Shown: piece by piece, positions 13,512 to 25,660 of the stretch
Layout: each line of letters starts with the position of its first letter
Numbering within the stretch: position 1 is the stretch's first letter
NCBI GenBank assembly: GCA_019321725.1
Contig: JAGSPU010000237.1
Span: 78,385-142,384 of the forward strand
From: Paulownia fortunei
Lineage: Eukaryota; Streptophyta; Magnoliopsida; Lamiales; Paulowniaceae
Reading direction: 5' to 3'
DNA: 64,000 nucleotides
Program-made: the position numbers and the translations under genes
Notes under the pieces: model-generated
What the model was told of the DNA's origin: nothing
The model's input: only the letters and a program-made list of their open reading frames with translations
Database searches by the model: none

Positions 13512-14973
13512 TCACAAGTTGATTAGAACCTTAACACATTGTGGTTCCTTGAGCATCTCAAATGCCCTGTTAATATCTTCCAGTGGAAATTGATGCGTTA
13601 AGAGCCTATCTAAGTTTTGAATTTCCTGCAGAGAAGCAGACAGAAAACATAAAGTAGTTAAAAGATGATTTATGATGAATGATTTTTAACAAATTTATTG
13701 CAATAAAAGTTTAGTAGGTAGGAAGATGTGGTGTTGTGGTAGGAGTAGTACCTTGTTGATGCATTTGTGAATTACAAGGGGAAGGTCTGATTGGACTTTA
13801 ACCCCACCAAAAACCGCATATTTGAAGGTTCTGCAACTCAATAATGTGACGAAGTCGATCTCCACGCTTTTATCTGTTCCTGCTCCAAGCATCATCATTT
13901 TACCTATTCCCTGATGAGATGACACCAACATGTACTAGTTAATTATTTCTGGATCTTTTATTTATGCACAGGACAGATATATACACATAATAGCATATAG
14001 TGTGTGTGTGTGTGTGTTGTGTTTTGCCTTAGTACCACTTTTGTTGTTTCAAGAGCTTCATTAACCAAGTGAGGAACTCCGGTGCACTCAAAGCTGTAGT
14101 CCACTCCGGAGCCTCCGGTCAGTTGTTTAACCAATTCTGATATGGACTTATCATCACCAGAAGAGTGTTTGGGATTTATAAAATCAGTCATTCCAAAGGT
14201 CTCTCCCGCTGCACGTTTGCTTTCGTTTATGTCAATCCCTATAATTCTAGCTGCCCCGTGAAGTCGAGCTCCTCTATCACCTGCCGGTAGTACCCATTTC
14301 CCTCAATCGAACATAATATAATTATATTAAGTAAATGGACAAGAAAACAAGTGTGGAGTACTCACTCCCAATCCCACAGCGCCAAGACCCAAAACAGCAA
14401 CGCTGGACCCCTTGTGTACCTTGGCTTCCTTCCATACTGCCCCAAATCCGGTAGTGAAACCACATGAAAGGAAGCTGGCATGAGGAAGAGGCATCCTTGA
14501 ATCGATTTTGACGCAGTAGTTAGCGTCAACAACAGTGTAGTCGGACCAGGTGGAGCAACTTAGGAAGTGATGAGCTTTTGGCCTTGAACCCACATCCTGG
14601 ATGTGCCGTCCCCCATTAAACCAGTGAATGCTTGGAGAGGGTAAGTTTGACATAGATTTGTCTTTCCGGACTTGCAATTTTCACAATCCCCACACTCCCC
14701 CAAGTAAGTGGGGATCACAATGTCTCCTTGTTTCAGCTGCTTCACTCCTTCTCCAATGCTCTCTACCATGCTGCATATATATATATATATGCACCAACAA
14801 CAACCACAACACACACACACACACACACTAACTTAATTAATCAATTCTGCACCATCAACACTCAACACCCAACACCATTTTTTCTTTAATATGTATAGTT
14901 TAGTTAGCATGAGAAATTCTCTCTATATATTTTCCAAATTAATTATATTTTGAATTGAGCTAGATGCATGGAA

Positions 14974-15011
<38 letters not shown>

Positions 15012-15348
15012 CCCGACGCCTTCATGGCCTAGAACTCTGGGAAAGACTGGCTGAGAATTTAGAGAGACATGCATTATTAATTAATATATATAAATATTTA
15101 AGATGAGTAGTGAAATAGTATTAAAATTACTTACGGTAGGGAAACCCCTGCAGCCGAGGACGTCAGTATGGCAAATGCTGGCAAACAGCATCCTCACTCT
15201 CACTTCTCCTGATTTCGGAGCCTCAACTTGTATCTCTTCCAATTTTGGAGCCTCATTTTCTCTCCAGATAACCGCCGCTGCGAGTATATACACACAGTCC
15301 ACAAGTAGCTAACTACTAGAGTCATAAATTCACCACAATAACTAGTAA

Positions 15349-15413
<65 letters not shown>

Positions 15414-15461
15414 ACCTCTGCAAGTGAGAGTAGTAGGGTGAGACGAGGAGGTGGTGGACAT
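13512..15461 (-). CDS. Zinc-dependent alcohol dehydrogenase, ADH-like family (class III-related)
   Basis: Exons on the minus strand: 15461-15416, 15277-15135, 15050-15013, 14770-14366, 14280-14036, 13910-13752, 13625-13512; all junctions are GT-AG. The product is an NAD-dependent medium-chain dehydrogenase of about 390 residues. Seen in order: catalytic zinc ligands in [11 protein letters not shown] and LGHEGVG, the four-Cys structural zinc loop [17 protein letters not shown], catalytic Cys region [11 protein letters not shown], and the Rossmann motif GLGAVGLG. This fits the plant ADH-like group (At1g22430/At5g42250 type), whose substrates are mostly undefined, rather than classical ADH1. Two bases appear to be missing: near 14573 in exon 4 (a stop follows QGQKLITS unless one base is restored) and near 14265 in exon 5 ([11 protein letters not shown] needs one more G). 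Several introns begin or end with dinucleotide repeats. The gene is divergent from the J-domain gene, 1.3 kb away. Confidence 0.9.
14980..15008. repeat. GA/CT microsatellite at the start of ADH intron 3
   Basis: About 14 GA units. On the gene strand intron 3 starts GTAAT and then runs straight into CT repeats, so the repeat begins five bases inside the intron. Confidence 0.95.
15353..15410. repeat. GA/CT microsatellite at the start of ADH intron 1
   Basis: About 29 perfect GA units. On the gene strand intron 1 starts GTTAC and continues directly as TC repeats, so the tract lies right against the 5' splice site of the first coding exon. Length is likely to vary between individuals. Confidence 0.95.
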
Positions 15462-16767
15462 GGTGGGTGATGGCTGGGAAGTTTTGAGAGAGAACGAGTG
15501 TAATGTGCAGAGCAGTAGCAGCAATTTGAATAATAATAATAATAATAATAAGGATGCACATGTGGTAGGAGATGAGGAAGAGAATAGTATATAAATAAAT
15601 ATATGGCAGAGGAGGAGACAGAAGAGAAGCAAAACAATATGAATGGAAATAGAGAGTTTAGGGGGACTCGTTGATCGCGTGCGCCCCCTTTCATTATTAT
15701 TCCTTCACATTCCCCACTCCCATTAATTGCAATCCTCTACGGCTCTGCTCCTTACTTTTTTCTTTTTTCTTATATCTATAACAAACATTTAACTCTCAAT
15801 TGTACATGCAAAAATGATGACTTCTACTTTAGATTATTATGCATCACATAACAAAGAAGAAATATACATTTTTTTTTTTTTGGAAAGCAAGAAAAAAAGT
15901 AGTTAAGGTAGGCTTTTATTTACTTCTTTATAACTTTAATTTTTTACTTTTAATTATCCATCTTTATTTATTTTTTATTTAAGTGTATTGGAAAATTTTT
16001 AATAGAGATAATTCCACTTAACGATTTGTATGTGCCACATGCAAAAATCATTAAGAATTTAAAGCCCACTAGCAGCTGACATTTGATGATTTCAATCCAT
16101 GCCACGTCATAAAATGACAATTTATAAAAAATAAAATAAGAAAAAGTATGGTAAAAGACATTTTCTTCTTGAAAAGCTTCGTTTCTTAGGAGAATTAAAC
16201 TTAACTTTTCAAGTTAATTAAAAAAATTAAATTAACTTTTGTTAAGCGTTAGCTAAAAGGTCCCATTAAATTTTAGGTCAATTAATGATTTTTTTTTGGT
16301 TAAATTATAGGATTTTCAAATTAAACCTTCTCAACTTTCCAAACATTTATTTTATACTCATACAAGTAGTTTCTAGCAATTGAGCGCACTACATCTAATT
16401 ACGATTATCCATAAGATAAAAAATATCAGTTTTTTTTTTTAAAATCATATGATTTTTGTTATAAATATAATCAATTGGAGAGGGGTGCAATGAAATTTTC
16501 GCATTTATGGGGTGTGGAATGAAATTTTCGCATTTGTGGGGGTGTGGAAATGGAAATATTAGATCGGGCCGAAGCCCAAATTGAAGAAGTACAAAAAAAA
16601 TCCGAAACCCAATTGTGGCGAACACAGTTCCACTTTATCCCCTTCTTCACCCCTCAAAATAAACACTCGACTCCAACTATGCAATCCCATCCCATGTGAG
16701 AATATCTCAACGCTCCTCCCATTCTTCCATGAAATGAATCTTTCTCTAATTCCATTATTCACAGCTT
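15462..16767. other. Divergent intergenic region between ADH-like and J-domain genes
   Basis: This is the shared upstream region of two head-to-head genes. It contains an AAT trinucleotide run at 15527-15551 in the probable ADH leader, A- and T-runs, and two near-identical words (AATGAAATTTTCGCATTT.TGG) near 16486 and 16519 that form a short direct repeat. No gene is seen. Promoter elements for both genes should lie here, but none can be fixed with confidence. Confidence 0.5.
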
Positions 16768-17237
16768 ATGGACGGAAAACATAAAAGCACTTTTAAGGTA
16801 CTTACTGCTTTTCAATTTTGATTTCCTTTCGCATAGGGAAGCTCTTTTTTTTTTTTTTGCTGGAATTTGATTTTATCCCAAATATTTTTATGATTCATTT
16901 GTTCCTTTTGACATATGATTGCCAGCATGCCTATGCTTATTCATTTTATTTGAATGCTTTAATATGACTGTAGATGAATTTTTTAGCAGCTTTGCGATTG
17001 AGCTGGAAAAGGGGGTTCCCTCTTTTCCTTGGTTGCTTGCAAAACAATAGCATAGGGAAGAAAACAAAATTGCATTATTTTTGTCTTTAGCTATGGGGCC
17101 TTTTGCTGCATCCAGTGTAACCCTTGTATTTTGGGCTGAGCTTATTCTATTCTACGAAATCTTTATCTAATTTAGTGGAGTATTGCAAGCAATAAACTTC
17201 TTAGTTTTGAAAATTTCTTTTCCTCTTCCCTATTGAT

Positions 17238-17269
<32 letters not shown>

Positions 17270-19677
17270 CAAAACCCTGTTTGAACTACTCTGTACTTAG
17301 TAGATAGCTAACCAGAACCCTTTTATTGTTTTAGGATTACTACAAGGTCTTAGAAGTAGATTATGATGCAACTGATGAGAAGATACGATTGAATTATCGG
17401 AAGCTTGCATTGGTTGGTAGTTTTTCTTCTCCGAAGCAGCTACTTTTATGATTAGATCTAATTAATGAACCAAACCCCCATCCCCATCAGCGTTCATATG
17501 CAGGGCCCTGATGGATGGATGATGGATGATGGATGATGGTGCTGATTAGGGGTTCACTTTTGTTCTATTGATGTGCAGAAGTGGCATCCTGACAAACATA
17601 AGGGTGATAGTGCTGTTACTGCAAAATTTCAAGAGATCAATGAAGCTTACAGTGGTGATTGTTTATCCTATCATACTAGTTCTGGCATTTCCTATTTCAT
17701 CTGAAATCCCATTTGTCAATTGATATTAGTTGGCAAACTACTAGTAGTAATACATATGTGAGCTGCAACTGTATTTTGCCTCGTACTTTATAATTAAATG
17801 TTTATTTTGAAATTATCATGAACCTGGGGATGAAATTCAGTTGCTTCCATATGTCACTCTTTGTCCAAATTTCTGTCTCAGCAGTCATTTTATCTTCTTC
17901 TTCTTTTTAATTTATGTTACCGAAAAATTATGAAGTGCTAAGCCTTGTGTTCTGTAATTTGATCAAAGACAAAGTTTAGCAGTGAAGGAAGTTATACTCC
18001 GCTTTTAGCATTTGGGATAAACATGATCTTACTCTGTGAAAAGCAAAAAGAAGCATGAGAAAAGACAAGGACTTTTTTGTTGTGTTAATGTATGTTAGCT
18101 GGGGTTGCCATCTGGGTGCCACTCTTGACATTGAGATCTTAAACTGCATGGTTAACAGATTTGAAACCTGAAAAGATTTTTCAAAGAATTTTTTCTTGTT
18201 TGCATACAAAATTATGGCCTTTGACACAACAGGGTTTGCTCACATATCTGCAGGCCTGTGTTAGTTGTTCCATAGGACTCTTAAATATGTAAATGTGTAG
18301 AACTCTCGTCATCTCTTTGAAATATGCAATTTTAACCCTTGTTCCAAACAATTCCTTGTAGTGTTGAGTGATCCAGATAAAAGACTGAGTATGATCTGAA
18401 CGGAAATTATGAGATCGACAAATATACTCTGCGGGTAATTAATTTTGCATCATGTCATCTTATTATTCTATATATTGTTCCTTCCTTTTGATGCTTCATT
18501 TTGATCCAAGTAAATTCACCTTACTGGGATCGTCAATCTTTGACACTTTGCTTGCTGATAGTTTGGGTTTTACCTCTGCCAATACAGGAATATTTATCGA
18601 GATTTAAAGGAATGATACTTACCTGTAATGGGCTTGGTATTAGTCACACGTCAATTTGGTATGTCTGGCCATCTAGCTCTGATGCTAAACTTGTTTGATT
18701 ACCTTTTTAAGTAAACTATTTACATCAGTACACTATGTACCTGAATGTTTTATAGGGCTTCAGAGCATGGCACATCACTGCTAGATTATTGTTCACTATG
18801 CCGTTTATAACAAACCAACTGCATTTAACTTCAGAGGAAATCAAAACGCTTCTGTCCCCAAAATTTTTTATCTTTACCATGTGTACTGGTGACTCAAAAT
18901 TTGGACGCCAGACTTTAGAATAAGGGAAAGGAAATATGAACAGAAAAATATTGAGACTGACAGAAAGCTGATTCTACACGTGGCAGCTAAATTATATAGA
19001 ACATCTGATATTTCTCACAATATGCAGCTGATTGTACTAGAACAAGTCAATAAGTTATAAGCCAAGAGAAAGCAGTGTGAGTTAGTACAATTGAAAAAAT
19101 ATAGTAACATGGGATTATTTCTCTTACTGGATTTTAGGACCTTCTGCTATGCAATCCTGAAACACTAGATCACCAGTCTGCAACTCTGCACGTCTCAAAA
19201 AACAGTGTTCTACTTAAACTTTTGTGTGTTTGTTGTGATTGATGTTGATGGTCATTATCTTTGTTTATCTTTGAAAAGTGTCCTGTGTAATTTACCTGGT
19301 ACCTAGTCCCTAGTCCCCTATACCCCATGAGTTGAGCAAAATTGAAATGGCAACAATAGTGATGACAATAACAGTAATAAGAAAAGAGCAAAACACTAAT
19401 GATTATTACAGTAACAACCAGTACTACAACAACAGTAAGCAGAAGATCTTTAAGGGTTTATTGGACTTGTTTTTGGGTCACTTGGTAATACACAATTTAT
19501 GATCTAGTTGACTAGTTTATGCTGTAGACAGTCTAGCATTTTTTCTTTCAATGAATTTAGAATGTCCTAGACAACAACATTATGACTTTTACTCTGTGTT
19601 TCTTGGTTGCCTTTGATTGTCTTTGCTTATGCAGGTCACAGCCACTGATGGAACTTAATGACCTAAAAGAAAAATAA
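16768..19677 (+). CDS. Small J-domain (DnaJ-like) co-chaperone
   Basis: Exons: 16768-16797, 17335-17412, 17579-17654, 18362-18434, 18588-18658, 19635-19677, all GT-AG, giving about 133 residues. A short N-terminus ([10 protein letters not shown]) runs into a complete J domain: [17 protein letters not shown], then [13 protein letters not shown] with the HPD tripeptide that stimulates Hsp70 ATPase, then [18 protein letters not shown] conserved tail follows ([31 protein letters not shown]). No glycine-rich or zinc-finger region is present, so it is a type III J protein, probably soluble. Its Hsp70 partner is unknown. One base is missing in exon 4 near 18390: the exon is 73 nt where 74 are needed, and the frame stops after KRLSMI unless a G is restored. 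The last exon ([13 protein letters not shown]) is less conserved and less certain. Confidence 0.82.
17242..17269. repeat. GA microsatellite in J-domain gene intron 1
   Basis: About 14 GA units about 65 bp upstream of exon 2. Simple repeat with no other feature. Confidence 0.9.
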
Positions 19678-22600
19678 GGCTTGGAGTCGTCTCATTTTAT
19701 TTCTCCACCTCTCTCGCCTCAGTAATTTTCTTAGTCAACATTCCAGATTGGTCAAATCTTGTATCATATTGTTGCATGCAAAGTAGCGCACAAGACTTGA
19801 TGAAAAACATCTCTTGTAGAGCATATTGGCCTGATACAGTAATCTATGAGTTCTTGTATATGCTAATTCATGGCTAAATTTATTTCTTTTCAGAATTTGA
19901 TAGAGAATTTTAGGATTAGCATTGTCTTTGCACAACTTTCCATTTATCTTGTTACTATATTCCAGATGCTGAGTATTATTCAAAGTCGTATTGGCTAAAT
20001 ATTTCTGATGCAATAGGTTTCAAATCTGGGGCAGGAGGATTCTTACACGGGTTTAGAAACCATATCTAGGGGGTATTGGGGGCTCAAAATTTCGAAAACC
20101 CACTTGTTAAAATTCATTAGAATAGAAAGTTTTCCAGCAGCCTTCGAGCCAAGCAGGACTGCCCTCATCCCTTTTCTCCATTCCACCTTTTTGCTTTGTT
20201 TTTCAAAGTTTTGGGTTAATTTCTTAAACATTGCACTGTAGGATTTGGATGATTTATGATCCAAATTCTACCAAAGTGGCTGCTTGCAACCTGTAAATTC
20301 TTTGGTAGAATGCTTGAATCGCATTGAAAGTGTTATCTTGGCGAAAAGCTCAAAACATCTTTTGCTTAGAAAGCAGAGGAAGTATGGAAACCCATGCTGG
20401 CGGCTGAGATGCCATCCTCGTTAACTGGTCACATTGTACGGTGGAGATACTTTGATTAACTGCATGCATAGAATGTTGGGCGTTGCGCTATGGTTGATTG
20501 TAGATTAAAATTCTGAATGAATGATGATTCTCAGTGGATGTCAAATTTCAGCGTTTTGTTTGGGGGAGTATGTCCTCTATAGCTTATGGTTTAGTAGTAG
20601 TATTAATTTTATACAAATAACAAAGACGGTACGGGGAGGGGGGAGAGGGCGCTCTCATGATGTAGGATTGAGAATTGTTAGATTATACATGGTGATTACA
20701 CATCCAACGGCTTTTACATTTATTAATACTCTGGATAGCATGAAATTTTGAGAATAGCGGGACTTCACCTATTACTATGGTCCATAGAATTGAATCAGTT
20801 GATGAACCATCCAATTATTAAAGCACTTATTAGAATCTCAAAAAGTTTTAAAACAATAAGGTTGGTGGCTGGTATACTAATATGGAGTTTTGTGCTGCAT
20901 AAATTATGACCGTCGCCCACCTCGTCTTCCCTTATTTTTTCCGGTTGCCATGGGTTATGACATTTGGAAATTTCAAACATTTTTTCCTAAATTTCAATCG
21001 AGTAATTACTGACACGATATGATGCATTGCTGAATATGGTGGTCAGCATGGTAGGTATTAGATTATGAAATGGTTAAGCATGCTTAGTCGAGTTAAAAAG
21101 CCTTATTAAAATCTGACTTCATTCGACTTGGTTTGTGAACACAAATTCTTAACTAGTCCTTGAACCCTTGGTTCTTTTTTCTGAGCATAAAACTTTTTTG
21201 CCTTCAAATGGAAAGACAGTTATTTCACCAGTCAAGTAATTAACTTTTAAGATAATGAGGAATTTAATATTTTTTTTTGAGGAATTTAATATATTTTCTA
21301 TAAAGTATTTGATTAATAATACTTTTTTGTATTAAATGCCCTATTTTGAATTAAAATAGAACTACAGATTAGAGTTTGTTTTTTGAAAAAAAGTGAGTTT
21401 TTTAAGTTTTAAGTTATAAACTTTAAAAATACTGGTGAATAACTGAAGGTGTCATGTTGTTGCCTTAAATAAAAGGATATTTTGATAGAGGATTTGAAGA
21501 TAAGTAAAATTTTCAATAGAAAATAGAAAGTTTTAATTTGATACGTAGTAAGCAATATACTAATCCAATTAAAAAAACGTATATTTATGTGTATCAAGAG
21601 TTATTAGTAGTAAACGTAGACCAAGTAGAACGTTACTGTGAGAGGGGGACACTGAAAAATGATTAACAATGTGGAAAAGTGTGATATGATGAGCAACAAT
21701 TCACAACACACACACACACACTCGGTAGTAGTAGTAGTGTAGTAGAGTAGAGACACAAAAAACTGAGTAAACCACCACTCATTCAAGCATGCCCTCAGAA
21801 TCACTATCTTAGAGAGAGTTTGCTGTGGTGGAATAACTGAACACAAAATGAAGTCATCAATAAAGGGAAGCCATGCTTTATGCATATTGCTTAGCAATGC
21901 CAATAATACTAAGCTATTCTTGATTGATGTTGTTGGCCTTCTTTCCTCTACTTGATGGTATTGTAATATAATAGAAGATAGAATAAATAATAGTAATAGA
22001 GGATTCGAAATGTCACTCCTAAACTTCCCCTATCCCACATCTCATCCAGTACCACCTCCCCTCGTGCCGCCCATACCACCCATATCCACACTACAGTCAT
22101 GGTGGGCAATTGCCCAATTGCCACACTAACTCCTACCCCATCCATTATTTGAACTACATATAAAATACATATAACCTATGAAATATGGACAGTTAATTTC
22201 AAAAAAGAAAGATGTAATGATTATTACAAAATTGTAGTGCTCACTGCCTGTGTTTTGCACCTTTATTTAAAAGTACAAGGATTTTTTTTCTTTTTTTGTT
22301 TTTTTTGGGGGTCCGTTTCCAAGACCATAGGGGCTAAATTGCATTTAACCCTAATAAATTTTTGTTAGTATGTAATGTGGGTGTGAGTGGTCATCTCTCT
22401 CTGTTATTAGATGTATACCAAAATGAGTTTTGAGATCATCCATAAGACTATATATAACTAAGCAAAACGAGAAATTAGAAAGAAGTGAGGCGGTTTTAGA
22501 CCAAAATGATAAGAGGGGTGTCATGTCAATACTCTGTACCATACATGACCAAAGTTGGCATTACAAAACATTCATTTGAAAATGGATGGAAATGAACTTT

Positions 22601-23812
22601 TGGAACCTAACCTTGTTGGTTAAACATTCATTATTTGAGCCGAATAGCTACCTCAAAACTCTCCTGATCATCAATATATACAATTACTATATTAATGCAT
22701 GCTCTCTATCCATGGAAGAAGTAGTGGCCCGAAGATGCTTGCTTGCTTTCCATTTTCACCAAAGCAAGCGTATTGTTTTTAAGGATTTTGAGTACCTTTT
22801 TCAGTCTTTTCCCCAAGTGTACGTACGATAGCATAAAAAAATATTGATGCCCACTTTTTGTGATGGATGGATCATCAATAAAAATAATAAAGACAACCAC
22901 AAACTATAAAAATAACAACACAAAGGAAGAGAAAAAGGTAAAACAACTCCAAAACCAATAACAATGTATACCTGAGAGAAAGAGAGGCATCATCACACAC
23001 ACACACACACCAATATTATTGTTGAAAATTAACAACAATAAAGAGAAGCAATGGATAAAAAACGAAAAAAAATAAAGGCATTGACCAAAGCAAATACATA
23101 CACATAATGGGTACGTAGTGACAAATTAAGACAGTGCAGATTCCAGTTTACAAAATGCGAGTCGCTGACATGTATCACTGTAAAATTCTTCTTGAATAGA
23201 TTGAGCATAACAATTATTTGTGCAACACCATCACTTAAATCACTTACCACTTACCATTTATCATTTTTTTATTTTGGTGCAACTTTCTATATCAATGTTT
23301 AGAACTAAATCACTATTTCATTTATATACTTAGTGTTTTTCTTTTTCTTTTCTTTTCCTTTTGGTCCCAACCCTTAAAAAAGAAAAGAAAAAGGAAAATA
23401 GATTATTTCATATGTATTTGATTTTATTTTGATAGAAATTGTTTTTAAAAAAATATATATATTATAGATTTTTAATTTTATTTTGAGAAAATTAAAAAAA
23501 CAATAATAATTATAATAACCTTATACATTCAACATATAATAATAGTGAAAGGGAGCAAGTGGCAAAATGTGAAGGGGGACATACGTCAGGTCTGGAATTT
23601 GCCACACTATGTGTTCAATTGTGTCTCCACCCAATACTGCTAACAATTAATTTGGTTTATATTCAATTTTTTTGTTTTTCCAAACACTAACACCAACACT
23701 CATCAGCAGCACAGTGTAAAATGTAAAGCCTGGATGAATGTGGATGAAAGAAGAGGAGGAGGAGAAGAAATTAAAAGACGTCAGTTGCTCAAAATCAAAG
23801 GCCGCCGCCTAT

Positions 23813-23849
<37 letters not shown>

Positions 23850-24474
23850 ATACTGTAATTTTGGTTTGGGTTGGGAGGTAGGGTCGGGATGGTGGCGGAC
23901 TTTTTGTTTGGAGGATGGAGCTGACTGCTCTGATGATGATGCATTTTTGAGCAGATAAGCACAAAAACCCTCCCCTCCATTCGGGTCCATTTACCCCCAA
24001 CACTCCAAATGAACCTTTCTCCCACCCACTCCAACCCTCACTCAACTCACTCTAAACATCATATTCTATTCAACTGGTATTCTGGCGTTGCATTACCTTA
24101 TTATTATATATTGTGTGTGTGTGAATATATATATATATATAAAAGATTAAGAAAACAAAAACAAAGAAACGTCTCGCCCTTTCCCTTCTCTTTTCCTTTC
24201 TATCTTCTCCTCCCTTTCCTTGCTGCTTTTCAACAAAACTCCCCCCCCCCCCCCCCCCTCCCTTCATTTCCTTCCTCTCTTCAATTTCATTTAAAACACT
24301 ATTTATCTATAATCGAGGTCCCCCTTCCCAAGAATCAATGGTCAGTTAAACTACAAATTACTTTACACAACGCCCTTTGTTGTTCTGAAATGAAATACTA
24401 GTTCCGTTCATTCATTCATGCCTATTGATTCATCCATTTGTTTCTCCACGATTCAAATTTCACTGATGAATTAA
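19678..24474. other. 4.8-kb intergenic region, no gene recognised
   Basis: The J-domain 3' flank runs into AT-rich DNA. Visible: CA runs at about 21703-21721 and 22995-23011, a TA run at 23811-23849, a short TA run near 24125-24140, and poly-C at 24240-24258. The stretch 20040-20480 is less AT-rich and may be a decayed element or a UTR, but I recognise no protein in it. From about 24170 the + strand is C/T-rich and looks like the PLATZ 5' leader. Confidence 0.45.
24240..24258. repeat. Poly-C tract in the PLATZ leader
   Basis: An unbroken run of about 19 C residues (poly-G on the other strand) some 220 bp upstream of the PLATZ start codon. Such runs are polymorphic and error-prone in sequencing. 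Confidence 0.9.
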
Positions 24475-25660
24475 ATGATCATTTCTCAGGGTGTTGAAGA
24501 AGATGATAGCAAGTGGCCACTGTGGCTCCGCCCTCTGCTGCAGACAACCTTCTTCGGCCAATGCAAGCTGCACACCGCAGCCCACAAGAGTGAGTGCAAC
24601 ATGTTTTGCTTGGACTGCATAAATGGACCTTTCTGTTCTCTCTGCCTCACTTTTCACAAGGATCATCGCCCTATACAGGTCAAACAACCCCCCTCCCCCT
24701 TCCAACAAGAAAGAAAGAAAGAAAGATCATTTTGGTGATCAATATGCAGTGTGTTTTTTGCAGATACGGAGGTCATCATACCATGATGTGATAAGGGTGT
24801 GCGAGATTCAAAAGTATTTGGACATAACAGGGGTGCAGACCTACATCATAAACAGCGCTAAGATTGTGTTCCTCAACCAGCGCCCTCAGCCCAGGCCCGG
24901 CAAAGGAGTCACCAACACCTGCCGCGTCTGTCATCGCAGCCTCCTCGACTCCTTCACTTTCTGCTCCCTTGGCTGCAAGGTACACTTCTTCCTATTAATT
25001 CTTCTATGTGGGTTGATCAATTACTACTGTGTTATTGCATTTTAGATTGGATTTTGATTTCTGTGGTTTGTAATTAATGTCACTTCAGCATAAGCATACC
25101 TGAATTTCCGTCCCCCATATCGTTTTTTCTTTGCGACAATGACTTATTCCCACCAGAACAAGTCGTCTGTCTAGGTTCAGTGTTAGAGAGCATTAAACCA
25201 ACCTATTCGGCAGCATATGTTCTCTTTCGAAAAAGCAGAGGAATTGGAATCTGATTCATGTACCATTACCTTATTGCTCTTACTATTCTTGATGATATAA
25301 TTATTAATTTTCTGGTGGTGACAAGTGTTTAATGAAAGGATATAATCATATCCTTGCTTAGTATTGTGAAATTTCTTAATGAAACTCTAATTAATGTGCA
25401 GTGTCCACTGATTTGACTTGGCTGTTTTTGTGGTCCAGATAGTTGGGACGTCCAAGAATTTTCAAAAGAAGAAGATAGGAATGGAGGTTGGTGGTTCAGA
25501 CTCGGAAGAGTCAATGAATAAACAGGTGATTAGGAACAAAATTCAGAGCTTCAGTCCATCAACTCCGCCTCAGAGTGCAGTCATGAATTACAGAAGCGCG
25601 AAAAGGAGGAAGGGAATTCCTCAGAGAGCTCCGACTGGGGGCCTTATCATAAAGTACTGA
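24475..25660 (+). CDS. PLATZ-family zinc-dependent DNA-binding transcription factor
   Basis: Three exons, 24475-24678, 24764-24979 and 25439-25660, all GT-AG and in phase, give about 213 residues with no frame break. Residues 11-25 ([15 protein letters not shown]) are the usual PLATZ opening. The B-box-like zinc cluster follows: [18 protein letters not shown], then FHKDHR. The second conserved block contains SSYHDVIRV and a [20 protein letters not shown] zinc motif. The C-terminal exon is Ser- and basic-rich ([11 protein letters not shown]). PLATZ proteins bind A/T-rich DNA and mostly repress transcription; targets here are unknown. The start is not certain: a first exon holding only the ATG at 24338, followed by a GTCAGT donor and joined to the acceptor at 24489, would give MGVEEDD instead of [11 protein letters not shown]. 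Confidence 0.93.

Noticed and set aside
15322..15694. Open frames with long Ser-Leu repeats on the minus strand
   Set aside because: They are translations of the GA/CT microsatellite in ADH intron 1 and read through the splice donor.
19735..20013. 92-codon minus-strand frame after the J-domain gene
   Set aside because: No motif, opposite to the probable 3' UTR of the J-domain gene, and rich in residues expected from AT-rich noncoding DNA.
20260..20420. Basic peptide-like reading (RKQRKYGNPCWRL) in the intergenic region
   Set aside because: Too short, no start or acceptor fits well, and I do not know a family for it.
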